Part shown: positions 15,040 to 22,229 of the stretch, in pieces | Layout of the letters: every line of letters begins with the position of its first letter | How positions within the stretch are numbered: the stretch's first letter is position 1 | Source: a bacterium | GTDB lineage: Bacteria > SM23-31 > JAUVVT01 | DNA length: 26,742 nt | Assembly (NCBI GenBank): GCA_030616165.1 | Contig: JAUWXV010000025.1 | Location: 1-26,742, forward strand | Direction: 5' to 3' | The notes under the pieces: generated by a model | Seen by the model: only the letters and a program-made list of their open reading frames with translations | Told to the model about the DNA's origin: nothing | Database searches by the model: none | Program-made: the position numbers and the translations under genes

Positions 15040-16893
15040 ATGAAAAAGTTTTTAATTCTTGTATTTCTAATACTATTAATAGTAACAAAAGTAAATGGTC
15101 AGGAAATTCAATTCACAGCCTCTGTGGATAAGACGGTTTTATCTCTTGAGCAGACATTAACATTAACCTTTCAAATAACCAGCAGTAGTGCGAATATATC
15201 TGGTACGCCCGAAATGCCTGAACTTGACGGACTGACTGTTGTTTCGGGACCAAACCTGTCCACCAGTATATCTTTTGTAAATGGACAGGTCTCTTCAAGC
15301 AGGTCATACAGTTATATTCTGATTCCGACGAATGTTGGCAAATTGACAATAGGTTCTGCCGTTCTGAATTATAATGGTAAAGTTTATAAGACGACACCCA
15401 TAGAAGTAGAGGTAGTAAAATCTGCTGCTCCCCAACAGCCGAAACCACAAACACCACGAACTGAAGTGCCTCAGGATGAATCTTCCGATTTAAGCAAGCA
15501 GGTCTTCCTGAAAGTATTTGTTGATAAAAAAAATCCATATCAGAATGAAGGAGTGACTGTATCTTACAAACTCTATACCCGTGTTCAGGTTAGAAGTTAC
15601 GGAATTTCAAAACCGCCCACCGCTACCGGGGCATGGATTGAGGAATATGCTATGCCGCAACAGCCAGTTTTATCGACCGAAGTGATTGATGGAATAAGTT
15701 ATCAGAGTGCCGTTATAAAAAAACTTGAACTTTTTCCTGCAAAATCTGGGGAACTAACACTCGAGCCCCTTGTTATACAGGCTGATGTTATAGTCAGAAG
15801 TAGAACACCGAGGAGTTTTTTTGATTTTGACTTTGATAGTTTCTTCGATGATGATTTTTTTGGAAGAACAGAAAGAAAAAATCTTGTTGCTCCTTCGGTT
15901 AAATTGAATGTTTTACCACTTCCGGAAGAGGGGAAACCTGCTATATTTAAAAATGTTGTTGGAAAATTTTCTCTCAACAGTGAGACTGATAGAACTGATG
16001 TTTTGACAAATGAGGCGGTTTCGCTTATCATCAAAATATCGGGTACAGGTAATATCAAACTCATTGAATCGCCTGGAATAAAGATTTCTGGTGATTTTGA
16101 AATGTATGAACCAAAAGTTGAAGAGAAGATCAATCGAAGTGGAGAGAATATTTCCGGTGAAAAGGTTTTTGAATATGTACTTGTGCCGAGACTTCCCGGG
16201 GTACAGAAAATAGAACCAATTATATTTTCCTATTTTAATCCTGAGACCAAAAGATATACCATTTTAACGACCGAAGAAATTTTTGTGAATGTAGCCCCTG
16301 GAAAAGAGAGATTAAGTGCATATCCGGGAAATCTCTCCCGGGACGAAGTTAAACTTATAGGAAGCGATATAAGGTTTATAAAATTAAAGCCGATTCAGTG
16401 GAATAAAGCAGGAGACAGATTTTACAAAAATTATATCTTTTTAACGTTGATTATTTTTCCTCTTATATTAATGGGAGTTACGATTATTTATAATAGTCAT
16501 CTTGAAAAGATAAATACAGACATTGGTTATAGAAGGGACAGGATGGCAGTAAAAACGGCAGAGAAGAGATTGAAGGAATCCGCTGAATATATGAAAGAAG
16601 AATCAAGAGAGAAGTTTTATTTGACATTGTCATCGGCGCTTCGTGGTTACATTGCAGATAAACTCAATATATCAGAGGTTGGGTTTCTGACAGATGAAGT
16701 TAAAGAGATGCTCGAAAATAAAAAGGTTGATGGGGAGATTTCTAATAAATTTCTTGAATTGATAAATACATGTGATTATCTGCGATTTGCACCGACTGAG
16801 GCAAATCTGCAAGATATGAAAAAGATTTATCAGGAATCCAGGGAAACAATTCTTTTGTTTGAAAAACACTTTAATTCTCTGAAAATTAAATAG
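15040..16893 (+). CDS. batD: BatD, large extracytoplasmic Bat protein
   Basis: 617 residues, the usual BatD length. A signal peptide (MKKFLILVFLILLIVTKVNG) is followed by Ig-like BatD repeats: EMPELDGLTVVSGPNLSTS (about 62-80), SRSYSYILIPTNVGKLTIG (about 88-106), and the family's Phe/Asp-rich FFDFDFDSFFDDDFFG near 265. A single membrane span (about 466-486) precedes a cytoplasmic helical domain including FYLTLSSALRGYIADKLN and LINTCDYLRFAPTEAN. It probably forms the periplasmic arm of the Bat complex. Its stop TAG shares its last base with the following H1 hairpin. The two shorter BatD-like genes upstream share the same domain order. Confidence 0.94.
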   Translation: MKKFLILVFLILLIVTKVNGQEIQFTASVDKTVLSLEQTLTLTFQITSSSANISGTPEMPELDGLTVVSGPNLSTSISFVNGQVSSSRSYSYILIPTNVGKLTIGSAVLNYNGKVYKTTPIEVEVVKSAAPQQPKPQTPRTEVPQDESSDLSKQVFLKVFVDKKNPYQNEGVTVSYKLYTRVQVRSYGISKPPTATGAWIEEYAMPQQPVLSTEVIDGISYQSAVIKKLELFPAKSGELTLEPLVIQADVIVRSRTPRSFFDFDFDSFFDDDFFGRTERKNLVAPSVKLNVLPLPEEGKPAIFKNVVGKFSLNSETDRTDVLTNEAVSLIIKISGTGNIKLIESPGIKISGDFEMYEPKVEEKINRSGENISGEKVFEYVLVPRLPGVQKIEPIIFSYFNPETKRYTILTTEEIFVNVAPGKERLSAYPGNLSRDEVKLIGSDIRFIKLKPIQWNKAGDRFYKNYIFLTLIIFPLILMGVTIIYNSHLEKINTDIGYRRDRMAVKTAEKRLKESAEYMKEESREKFYLTLSSALRGYIADKLNISEVGFLTDEVKEMLENKKVDGEISNKFLELINTCDYLRFAPTEANLQDMKKIYQESRETILLFEKHFNSLKIK

Positions 16894-16930
16894 ACACCTT
16901 TTTTGAAAAAAAGGTGTCCCAAAAAACTTT
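16893..16930. repeat. H1 hairpin with linker between batD and batE
   Basis: gacacctttttt-g-aaaaaaaggtgtc (16893-16918), then ccaaaaaacttt. The first base is the G of the batD stop codon. It fills almost the whole 49-base gap to batE, and no H2 follows. Confidence 0.88.
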
Positions 16931-16942
16931 ATACCTAATTTT

Positions 16943-17698
16943 ATGAAAAGAGCAGTTCTGATTGGAATATTATTAATTTTTGATTATTCTTTTTCACAAG
17001 AAAATGTGGGGGAGATATTTGATAGTGCGAATAAATTTTATATAGACGAAAAATATCAGGAGGCTGTTGATGAATATGTGAAAATATTGAATACGGGATA
17101 TGAAAATGGAGCGATTTACTTTAACCTTGGGAATGCATATTACAAACTTGGAAGTATTGGTAAGGCAATTTTATATTATGAAAAGGCAAAAAAGATTATC
17201 CCCAGTGATGAAGACATTATTAACAACTTAAATCTTGCGAATCTTTATATAGCAGATAAAATAACCCCTATACCTGAACTTTTTTATATCAGATATTTCA
17301 AAAGTTTTACAAAACTGATGAGTCCGAATAACTGGATGAAAGTCTTTTTAACACTATACGTAATGCTTTGTCTGGTTATTTGTGGTCGAATTATTATAAA
17401 AAAACAGAAAGTTAAGAACTTCCTTCATAAATTAATATTCCTTTCTGCATTTCTAACCGCCCTCTCTCTTTTTATTTTGCTCTATTCTTTTTATGAGTTA
17501 AATAGACACGACTGGGCGATAGTTATGAGTGATAAAGTAGAGGTCAGTTCTTCCCCGACCGAGGATTCAACCCAACTTTTTTCTGTCCATGAAGGGACAA
17601 AAGTCAAAATAAAAAGAACTAACGAAAAATGGATTGAAATCTCCTTGGCGGATGGAAAGGTTGGATGGATTACTAAAGACCATATTGAAATTATCTAA
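16943..17698 (+). CDS. batE: BatE, TPR plus SH3-like membrane protein
   Basis: 251 residues. The signal peptide (VLIGILLIFDYSFSQ) is followed by TPR repeats at about 25-100 (YIDEKYQEAVDEYVKIL, AIYFNLGNAYYKLGSIGKAI, YYEKAKKIIPSDEDIINNLN). Two membrane spans lie at about 134-152 and 160-182. A C-terminal bacterial SH3-like domain spans about 193-251: MSDKVEVSSSPTEDSTQLFS, then GTKVKIKRTNEKWIEIS, then DGKVGWITKDHIEII. TPR, membrane and SH3 in that order is the BatE plan; the SH3 domain may bind peptidoglycan or partner proteins. It is the last gene of the Bat run. No Shine-Dalgarno is visible; the start lies just after the repeat linker. Confidence 0.9.
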   Translation: MKRAVLIGILLIFDYSFSQENVGEIFDSANKFYIDEKYQEAVDEYVKILNTGYENGAIYFNLGNAYYKLGSIGKAILYYEKAKKIIPSDEDIINNLNLANLYIADKITPIPELFYIRYFKSFTKLMSPNNWMKVFLTLYVMLCLVICGRIIIKKQKVKNFLHKLIFLSAFLTALSLFILLYSFYELNRHDWAIVMSDKVEVSSSPTEDSTQLFSVHEGTKVKIKRTNEKWIEISLADGKVGWITKDHIEII

Positions 17699-17786
17699 CC
17701 ATTTGTTATCTCTAATATTATATTTTCTGAAATTTTTATTGATAAATTGATTGACTATATTTTATTTATTTAGTAAATTTTTCTAG

Positions 17787-17819
17787 TTCTCGTTCCCAAA
17801 CTCAGTTTGGGAACGAGAA
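17787..17819. repeat. Palindrome with 16-bp arms downstream of batE
   Basis: ttctcgttcccaaact, one central c, and the exact reverse complement. It is GC-richer than its surroundings and is followed by a dispersed repeat at 17821. It has no T-run, so it is not a standard terminator, although it could still act in mRNA 3' end formation. Confidence 0.85.
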
Positions 17820-17820
17820 T

Positions 17821-17874
17821 GAAAATTAAGGAACTTTTTTTGTAAAAATTACAAAAAAGAACATATATTATTTT
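17821..17874. repeat. Dispersed repeat, copy 1 (aattaaggaacttttttt ... acaaaaaagaacat)
   Basis: It contains a hairpin (ctttttttgtaa/ttacaaaaaag). Both halves recur at 21949-22040, where 40 extra bases separate them. The rest of the gap to yicC (17875-17995) is AT-rich with a broken hairpin at about 17930-17955 and no gene. Confidence 0.75.
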
Positions 17875-17995
17875 ACATGGCACTAATTTCATTCCGAGTA
17901 TCAGGACCATAAATCAGAGGGCTGCTTTGTCACTTCATTTTTCAAAAGAAAGTGAATAATTCATAATTATAAAAGGAATAAACAAAGGGTAAACA

Positions 17996-18877
17996 ATGAC
18001 ATACAGTATGACGGGATACGGAAAGGGGGAATTTAAGGTCGGTTCAACTGTTATTAATGTTGAAATTAAGTCTGTTAACAGCCGGTTTTGTGAAATACTT
18101 ATAAAGATGCCTGTCAAATTTACAGCTCAAGAAGAGATGCTTAAAAATTTTATTAAAGATAATTTAAAGAGAGGGAAAATAGATGTTTTTATTGAGATTT
18201 CCGGGAAAGAAGATTTTGAATCGGCGATTGATGTGAATGAAGAAAAACTTTATGGATATCTTAATGCAGTTAAAAAGATAAAAGAAAAATTTAAGATTGA
18301 TGGAGAAATAAATATTCAGAATATTTTGGAAATTCCGGATATTTTTGTAACAAGAGAAGAAAAAGATATTGTTGAGAAGTTTTGGAAAGGAGTAAATGGG
18401 GCTACATCGAAAGCGATAAAAAATTTAATTAAATCACGAAGAGAAGAAGGAAGAACCCTTGCAAAAGATTTGAAAGAAAGAATAAACACGATAATTAAAA
18501 ATCTTAAATGTATAGAAAGAATAACTGAAAAGAAGAATAAACAGATTTTTAAAAGACTTAAGGAAAAGATAAATACATTGGTTGAAGGTATTGAAAAGAT
18601 TAATAAAGAAAGGCTCGAACTGGAAGTGGCATTTTTATCTGAAAAGTATGACATAACTGAAGAATGTGTCAGGTTGAACCATCATAATAATTTTTTTCTC
18701 CAGACACTAAAAGATGGGGGCGAGATAGGGAAAAAACTGGAATTTATTCTCCAGGAGATGTCCAGAGAGATAAATACAATAGGTGCCAAAGGGAACTTGT
18801 TTGAAATATCGGAATTTGTTATATATATTAAAGAAGAAATCGAAAAATTGCGAGAGCAGGTGAGAAATATATTGTGA
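17996..18877 (+). CDS. yicC: YicC-family endoribonuclease-like protein
   Basis: 293 residues, normal length. The N-terminus MTYSMTGYGKGEFKVG is the YicC signature (usually MIxSMTGYG), followed by VEIKSVNSRFCEILIKMP. The C-terminal DUF1732 part contains SREINTIGAKG, close to the family's QEMNREINTIGSKA. YicC proteins are linked to stationary-phase growth and RNA degradation. An aaggg 7 bases upstream of the ATG supports the start. Proximity to gmk is conserved in many bacteria, although here 358 bases of mostly repeat DNA lie between the two genes. Confidence 0.95.
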   Translation: MTYSMTGYGKGEFKVGSTVINVEIKSVNSRFCEILIKMPVKFTAQEEMLKNFIKDNLKRGKIDVFIEISGKEDFESAIDVNEEKLYGYLNAVKKIKEKFKIDGEINIQNILEIPDIFVTREEKDIVEKFWKGVNGATSKAIKNLIKSRREEGRTLAKDLKERINTIIKNLKCIERITEKKNKQIFKRLKEKINTLVEGIEKINKERLELEVAFLSEKYDITEECVRLNHHNNFFLQTLKDGGEIGKKLEFILQEMSREINTIGAKGNLFEISEFVIYIKEEIEKLREQVRNIL

Positions 18878-18935
18878 AAACCTGATTAATAGGCTGGAAT
18901 TTAGGAAGTTTTTATTTTTCATTAAGTTACCTTCT

Positions 18936-19078
18936 TTTAAAAGATGGCATGGCAAAAAGTAGAGACATGCCATGGCATGTCTCTACAATATTAACCTAAA
19001 TACATATTTTACAATCGAATATTTTTGTAAAAAGATTTAAAAATAAATTATTTGGACTTTTTGCCGTGTCATCTTAAA
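18936..19078. repeat. Imperfect inverted repeat enclosing a palindrome (yicC-gmk gap)
   Basis: The left arm aagatggcatggcaaaaagt (18941-18960) pairs with actttttgccgtgtcatctt (19056-19075) with two mismatches. A perfect palindrome (18959-18986) lies at its inner left edge. This resembles a small non-coding mobile element. The rest of the gap up to 19235 holds a 14-base palindrome (cctgaatattcagg, 19110-19123) and no gene. Confidence 0.7.
18959..18986. repeat. Perfect 28-bp palindrome
   Basis: gtagagacatgcca and its exact reverse complement with no spacer. The outer gtag/ctac ends match family 1, but the arms form yet another class. Confidence 0.9.
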
Positions 19079-19235
19079 AAATAAAGTATAAAAGAAAACT
19101 TAAAATTGCCCTGAATATTCAGGATGACCAAATTTCTCATCTCCTGAGGTGAAAACGATTATTTATGATAATTTTAGTAAATTATCCGAAATTTGATAAA
19201 TTTTGTTTGATGAATTTAAAAAGTTATTAAAAATT

Positions 19236-19790
19236 ATGGGTAGAATAATAGTAATATCCGGTCCTTCCGGTTCGGGAAAGACTACAATATGTTGGAGACT
19301 GCTTGAAATGTTTCCTGAGTTGGCGTATAGTGTTTCCACTACTACAAGAAAGAAAAGGAATAATGAAAAAGAAGGGATTGACTATTATTTTGTTGATAAG
19401 GTAGAATTTAAGGGGATGATTGGTAATAATGAATTCATTGAATGGGAGGAGGTTCACGGGGATTTATACGGAACTCTTTACAGAGATATTGAAAAAAAGC
19501 GAAACGAAAAGGCAGGTATATTGATGGATATAGACCCTAAAGGGGGAATTAATATTAAAAGGTTGTATCCGGATTCTGTTTTGATATTTCTAAGTGTTCC
19601 CTCTATCGAAACTCTTATTGAAAGACTGAGTAAAAGAAGAACCGAAGATGGGTTTGATATTGGTAAGAGGGTCGAAAGGGCAAAGGAAGAATTCGAACTT
19701 TCAAAAAATTATGATTTTATTGTTGAAAACAACGATATTGATATTACCTTGAAAAAAGTATCGAATATCATAAAAGAAAATATGTTTTGA
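19236..19790 (+). CDS. gmk: Guanylate kinase
   Basis: Phosphorylates GMP to GDP with ATP in purine nucleotide metabolism; cytosolic. It has 184 residues from the ATG at 19236, giving the standard MGRIIVISGPSGSGKTTI start; an upstream TTG at 19203 would add 11 poorly conserved residues. The P-loop GPSGSGKT is followed by the GMP-binding STTTRKKRNNEKEGIDYYFV and EFIEWEEVHGDLYGT blocks, then DIDPKGGINIK and IFLSVPS. The stop TGA overlaps the coaBC ATG by one base, so the two are translationally coupled. rpoZ, often found between them, is absent. Confidence 0.97.
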   Translation: MGRIIVISGPSGSGKTTICWRLLEMFPELAYSVSTTTRKKRNNEKEGIDYYFVDKVEFKGMIGNNEFIEWEEVHGDLYGTLYRDIEKKRNEKAGILMDIDPKGGINIKRLYPDSVLIFLSVPSIETLIERLSKRRTEDGFDIGKRVERAKEEFELSKNYDFIVENNDIDITLKKVSNIIKENMF

Positions 19791-20998
19791 TGAAAGAGAT
19801 ATTAGAGAGTAAGAGGGTATTAATTGGTATCACAGGTGGGATAGCCGCTTACAAGGTAAATTTCCTGATACGGGAATTGAAAAAGATGGGGGCAGACGTT
19901 CGGGTAATTATAACCGGGGCTGGGAAGGAATTTGTTTCAGTATTAACTCTGGAGACGCTTTCAAACAATGAGGTTTACAGTGAACTTTTTCCGAAGACAG
20001 GTGACAAACGGATACCCCACATAGAACTTGCCAGATGGGCTGACTGCTTTTTGGTATGTCCTGCTACGGCAAATTTTATTGCAAAGAGTGCATTGGGACT
20101 GGCAGATGACCTCCTATCCACAGTATTTATCTCTTATAACTCAAATGTAATTATTGCTCCGTCGATGAATGAAAATATGTATTTGAATAAGGTTGTTCAG
20201 GAAAATATAAGGAAACTTCGTGAAGGGGGACATATTATTATAGAACCCGAAATTGGTGAGTTGGCTTGTAAAGAAGAGGGAATTGGAAGGCTGGCATCTA
20301 TTGAGAAGATTATTGATTGGATTAAAAATGTTCTTATTTATCGGGATGAGTTTAAAGGGAAAAAGGTTCTCGTTACGGCAGGAAGAACTGAAGAACCAAT
20401 TGACCCGGTGAGATATATAAGCAATTATTCAACGGGGAAGATGGGTTTTTCCATTGCGGAGGAGGCAAACCTGAAAGGGGGCGAAGTTACCCTAATCAGC
20501 GGTCCAACTTTTTTAAAGCCGTCATCTAACATTAAGTATATTCCGGTAAAGACTGCCGAAGAGATGGCTGAAGCAGTTAAAAAAGAATTCTTAAGGAATG
20601 ACGTCCTTATAATGACTGCTGCTGTTAGCGATTATAAACCAAAAAGAGTTTCGAAAAGTAAAATAAAAAGAGAGAATGAAAGAATTCAGATTGAACTTGT
20701 AAAAAACGAGGATATTCTCGAATCTATTGGAAAAGCAAAAGGAAATAAGATTACTGTGGGATTTTCACTGGAAACCGAAGACGAAATCTCAAATTCTATA
20801 AAAAAATTGAAGAAAAAGAACCTTGATTTTATTGTAGTTAATAATCCCCTTGTTGATGGAGCAGGGTTCGGAAAGGATACCAATGTTGTGAAGATAATCG
20901 ATAAAGACGAAAATATTGAATCACTCCCGCAAATGACCAAAAATGAACTCGCAATAATAATACTAAATAAAATCTTAAAATTGATGAATGAAAGATAA
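19790..20998 (+). CDS. coaBC: Bifunctional CoaBC (phosphopantothenoylcysteine decarboxylase/synthetase)
   Basis: Two consecutive coenzyme A steps: ligation of cysteine to 4'-phosphopantothenate (CoaB), then decarboxylation to 4'-phosphopantetheine (CoaC). It has 402 residues from the ATG in the TGATG overlap with gmk. The CoaC flavoprotein half (about 1-180) has GITGGIAAYK, the active-site His in IPHIELARWAD, and PSMNENMY, a variant of PAMNxxMW. The CoaB half (about 185-402) starts VLVTAGRTEEPIDPVRYISN with STGKMGF and contains AAVSDYKP. The 3' end overlaps the next gene by 11 bases. Confidence 0.97.
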   Translation: MKEILESKRVLIGITGGIAAYKVNFLIRELKKMGADVRVIITGAGKEFVSVLTLETLSNNEVYSELFPKTGDKRIPHIELARWADCFLVCPATANFIAKSALGLADDLLSTVFISYNSNVIIAPSMNENMYLNKVVQENIRKLREGGHIIIEPEIGELACKEEGIGRLASIEKIIDWIKNVLIYRDEFKGKKVLVTAGRTEEPIDPVRYISNYSTGKMGFSIAEEANLKGGEVTLISGPTFLKPSSNIKYIPVKTAEEMAEAVKKEFLRNDVLIMTAAVSDYKPKRVSKSKIKRENERIQIELVKNEDILESIGKAKGNKITVGFSLETEDEISNSIKKLKKKNLDFIVVNNPLVDGAGFGKDTNVVKIIDKDENIESLPQMTKNELAIIILNKILKLMNER

Positions 20999-21677
20999 TA
21001 TAACGATTAAAAAACTTGAAGTAATCGAATTGGCAAGGAGATATATGCTTCAGCAAAGAGATATTTATGGTAACCAGCTGTGGGGGGATTTCAAAGTAAA
21101 AAATGAAAGAAGAGCAAAAAATGTCTATTCTTCATTGGGGGAGATGTATAATGATGTAAAGGAATGCCAGAAATGTCCGTTGGGTTCACTGAGGATAAAC
21201 TTTGTATTTGGAGTGGGTAATCCGAACTCAAAGATTGTTCTTATTGGTGAAGCACCGGGAAGAGATGAAGACCTTAAAGGGGAACCGTTTGTTGGCAGAG
21301 CAGGACAACTTTTGAATAAAATATTGAATGCTATAAACTTAAAAAGGGAGGAAGTCTATATTGCAAATATCCTCAAGTGCAGACCGCCTGGAAATAGAGA
21401 ACCACAGGGAAGTGAAGTGGAACTGTGTCTGCCTTACCTGAATGAGCAGATTTTGATTATTAAGCCAAAAATTATATTGTCGCTGGGCAGAGTTGCTGCA
21501 AACTGCTTGTTGAAGACCAAGATGAATATGAAAGACTTAAGGGGCAAGATTTTTAGTTACATGGGAATTAGAATGTTAGTTACGTATCATCCTGCCGCCC
21601 TTTTAAGAAATCCAGGTCTTAAAAGACCTACATGGGAAGATGTCCAATTTGTGAAAAAACTATACGATGAAACATAA
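20988..21677 (+). CDS. Uracil-DNA glycosylase, family 4 (Fe-S type)
   Basis: Removes uracil from DNA to start base-excision repair. 229 residues. Motif A is [20 protein letters not shown] (87-106) and motif B is HPAALLRNP (201-209). Four cysteines, Cys60 and Cys63 in CQKCPLG plus Cys131 and Cys147, match the 4Fe-4S ligands of the family. An N-terminal extension of about 50 residues precedes the core, as in homologues resembling the N-terminal part of phage DNA polymerases. The ATG lies inside the last codons of coaBC, so translation is coupled. Confidence 0.94.
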   Translation: MKDNITIKKLEVIELARRYMLQQRDIYGNQLWGDFKVKNERRAKNVYSSLGEMYNDVKECQKCPLGSLRINFVFGVGNPNSKIVLIGEAPGRDEDLKGEPFVGRAGQLLNKILNAINLKREEVYIANILKCRPPGNREPQGSEVELCLPYLNEQILIIKPKIILSLGRVAANCLLKTKMNMKDLRGKIFSYMGIRMLVTYHPAALLRNPGLKRPTWEDVQFVKKLYDET

Positions 21678-21740
21678 GTATAGTAAAATTAATTGTATCA
21701 TTTTCAAGTTGTATTTATAAATTTATGATAAATCTACATA

Positions 21741-21764
21741 GTAGGACAGACATTCCTGTCTGTC
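21741..21764. repeat. Family-1 palindrome (gtaggacagac class)
   Basis: gta followed by gacagac-attcct-gtctgtc, the same arms and centre as the copy at 7912. Confidence 0.88.
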
Positions 21765-21837
21765 TTTTTGGAAAAAAGCGAAGCTAGTGCTTTGTTAAAT
21801 AATAAATTATATATATTTTTTTAACATTTTTAAAATA

Positions 21838-21864
21838 AGGACAGGACATTGTCCTGTCCCTACA
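21838..21864. repeat. Family-1 palindrome (ggacaggaca class)
   Basis: ggacaggaca-t-tgtcctgtcc followed by ctaca. The left end has lost the gtag found in other copies. Confidence 0.88.
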
Positions 21865-21890
21865 ATATATTTAATCACAAATAATTATGA

Positions 21891-21916
21891 TGTAGGGACA
21901 GAACAGTGTTCTGTCC
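21891..21916. repeat. Family-1 palindrome (gtagggacagaaca class)
   Basis: tgtag followed by ggacagaaca-g-tgttctgtcc. It is the same class as 3067 and 14019, with the right outer end lost. Confidence 0.88.
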
Positions 21917-21948
21917 GTTAACATATTTTTGCAAATTATATAAATATA

Positions 21949-22040
21949 AAATTAAGGAACTTTTTTTATTTTCTCATTAAAAAAGTGCTTTACTATAGTC
22001 AACTTTTATAAAAATTACAAAAAAGAACATATGTTATTTA
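21949..22040. repeat. Dispersed repeat, copy 2, with 40 extra bases
   Basis: aattaaggaacttttttt (21950-21967) and ataaaaattacaaaaaagaa onward (22008-22039) match the two halves of 17821-17874. The 40 bases between them, absent from copy 1, include attttctcattaaaaaagtg. Confidence 0.75.
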
Positions 22041-22229
22041 ATAAGGTACTGGGTGGTTAAAAAATCGCTTGAGTAAAGAAATAAAAGAAATAATTCATAT
22101 TCGCGGTAGTTATCAAGTACAAGGACAAGATGAAATTATTATTAGATGTTTTATTTATGGCAAAGTGCGTAATTTTGGATAGAAGTGAAAATATAAAACG
22201 GATATTTAAAACAAAAAGAAGGGATAAAG

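Larger units (their letters stand above)
21678..22229. other. Repeat-rich intergenic region
   Basis: 552 bases with no credible gene. It contains three family-1 palindromes of three arm classes and the second copy of a dispersed repeat. The last 180 bases before the lipoprotein gene are AT-rich with nothing recognisable except a 36-codon ORF (22130-22240) that I did not accept. Confidence 0.6.

Noticed and set aside
8978-16918. H1 hairpins as ordinary rho-independent terminators
   Set aside because: The T-run lies inside the stem and the hairpin is followed by A-rich linker, and several copies lie within an operon whose downstream genes have no visible promoter.
16894-17995. Palindrome at 17787 as the Bat operon terminator
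   Set aside because: A strong stem, but no T-run follows; it is followed by a dispersed repeat, so it was listed as a repeat.
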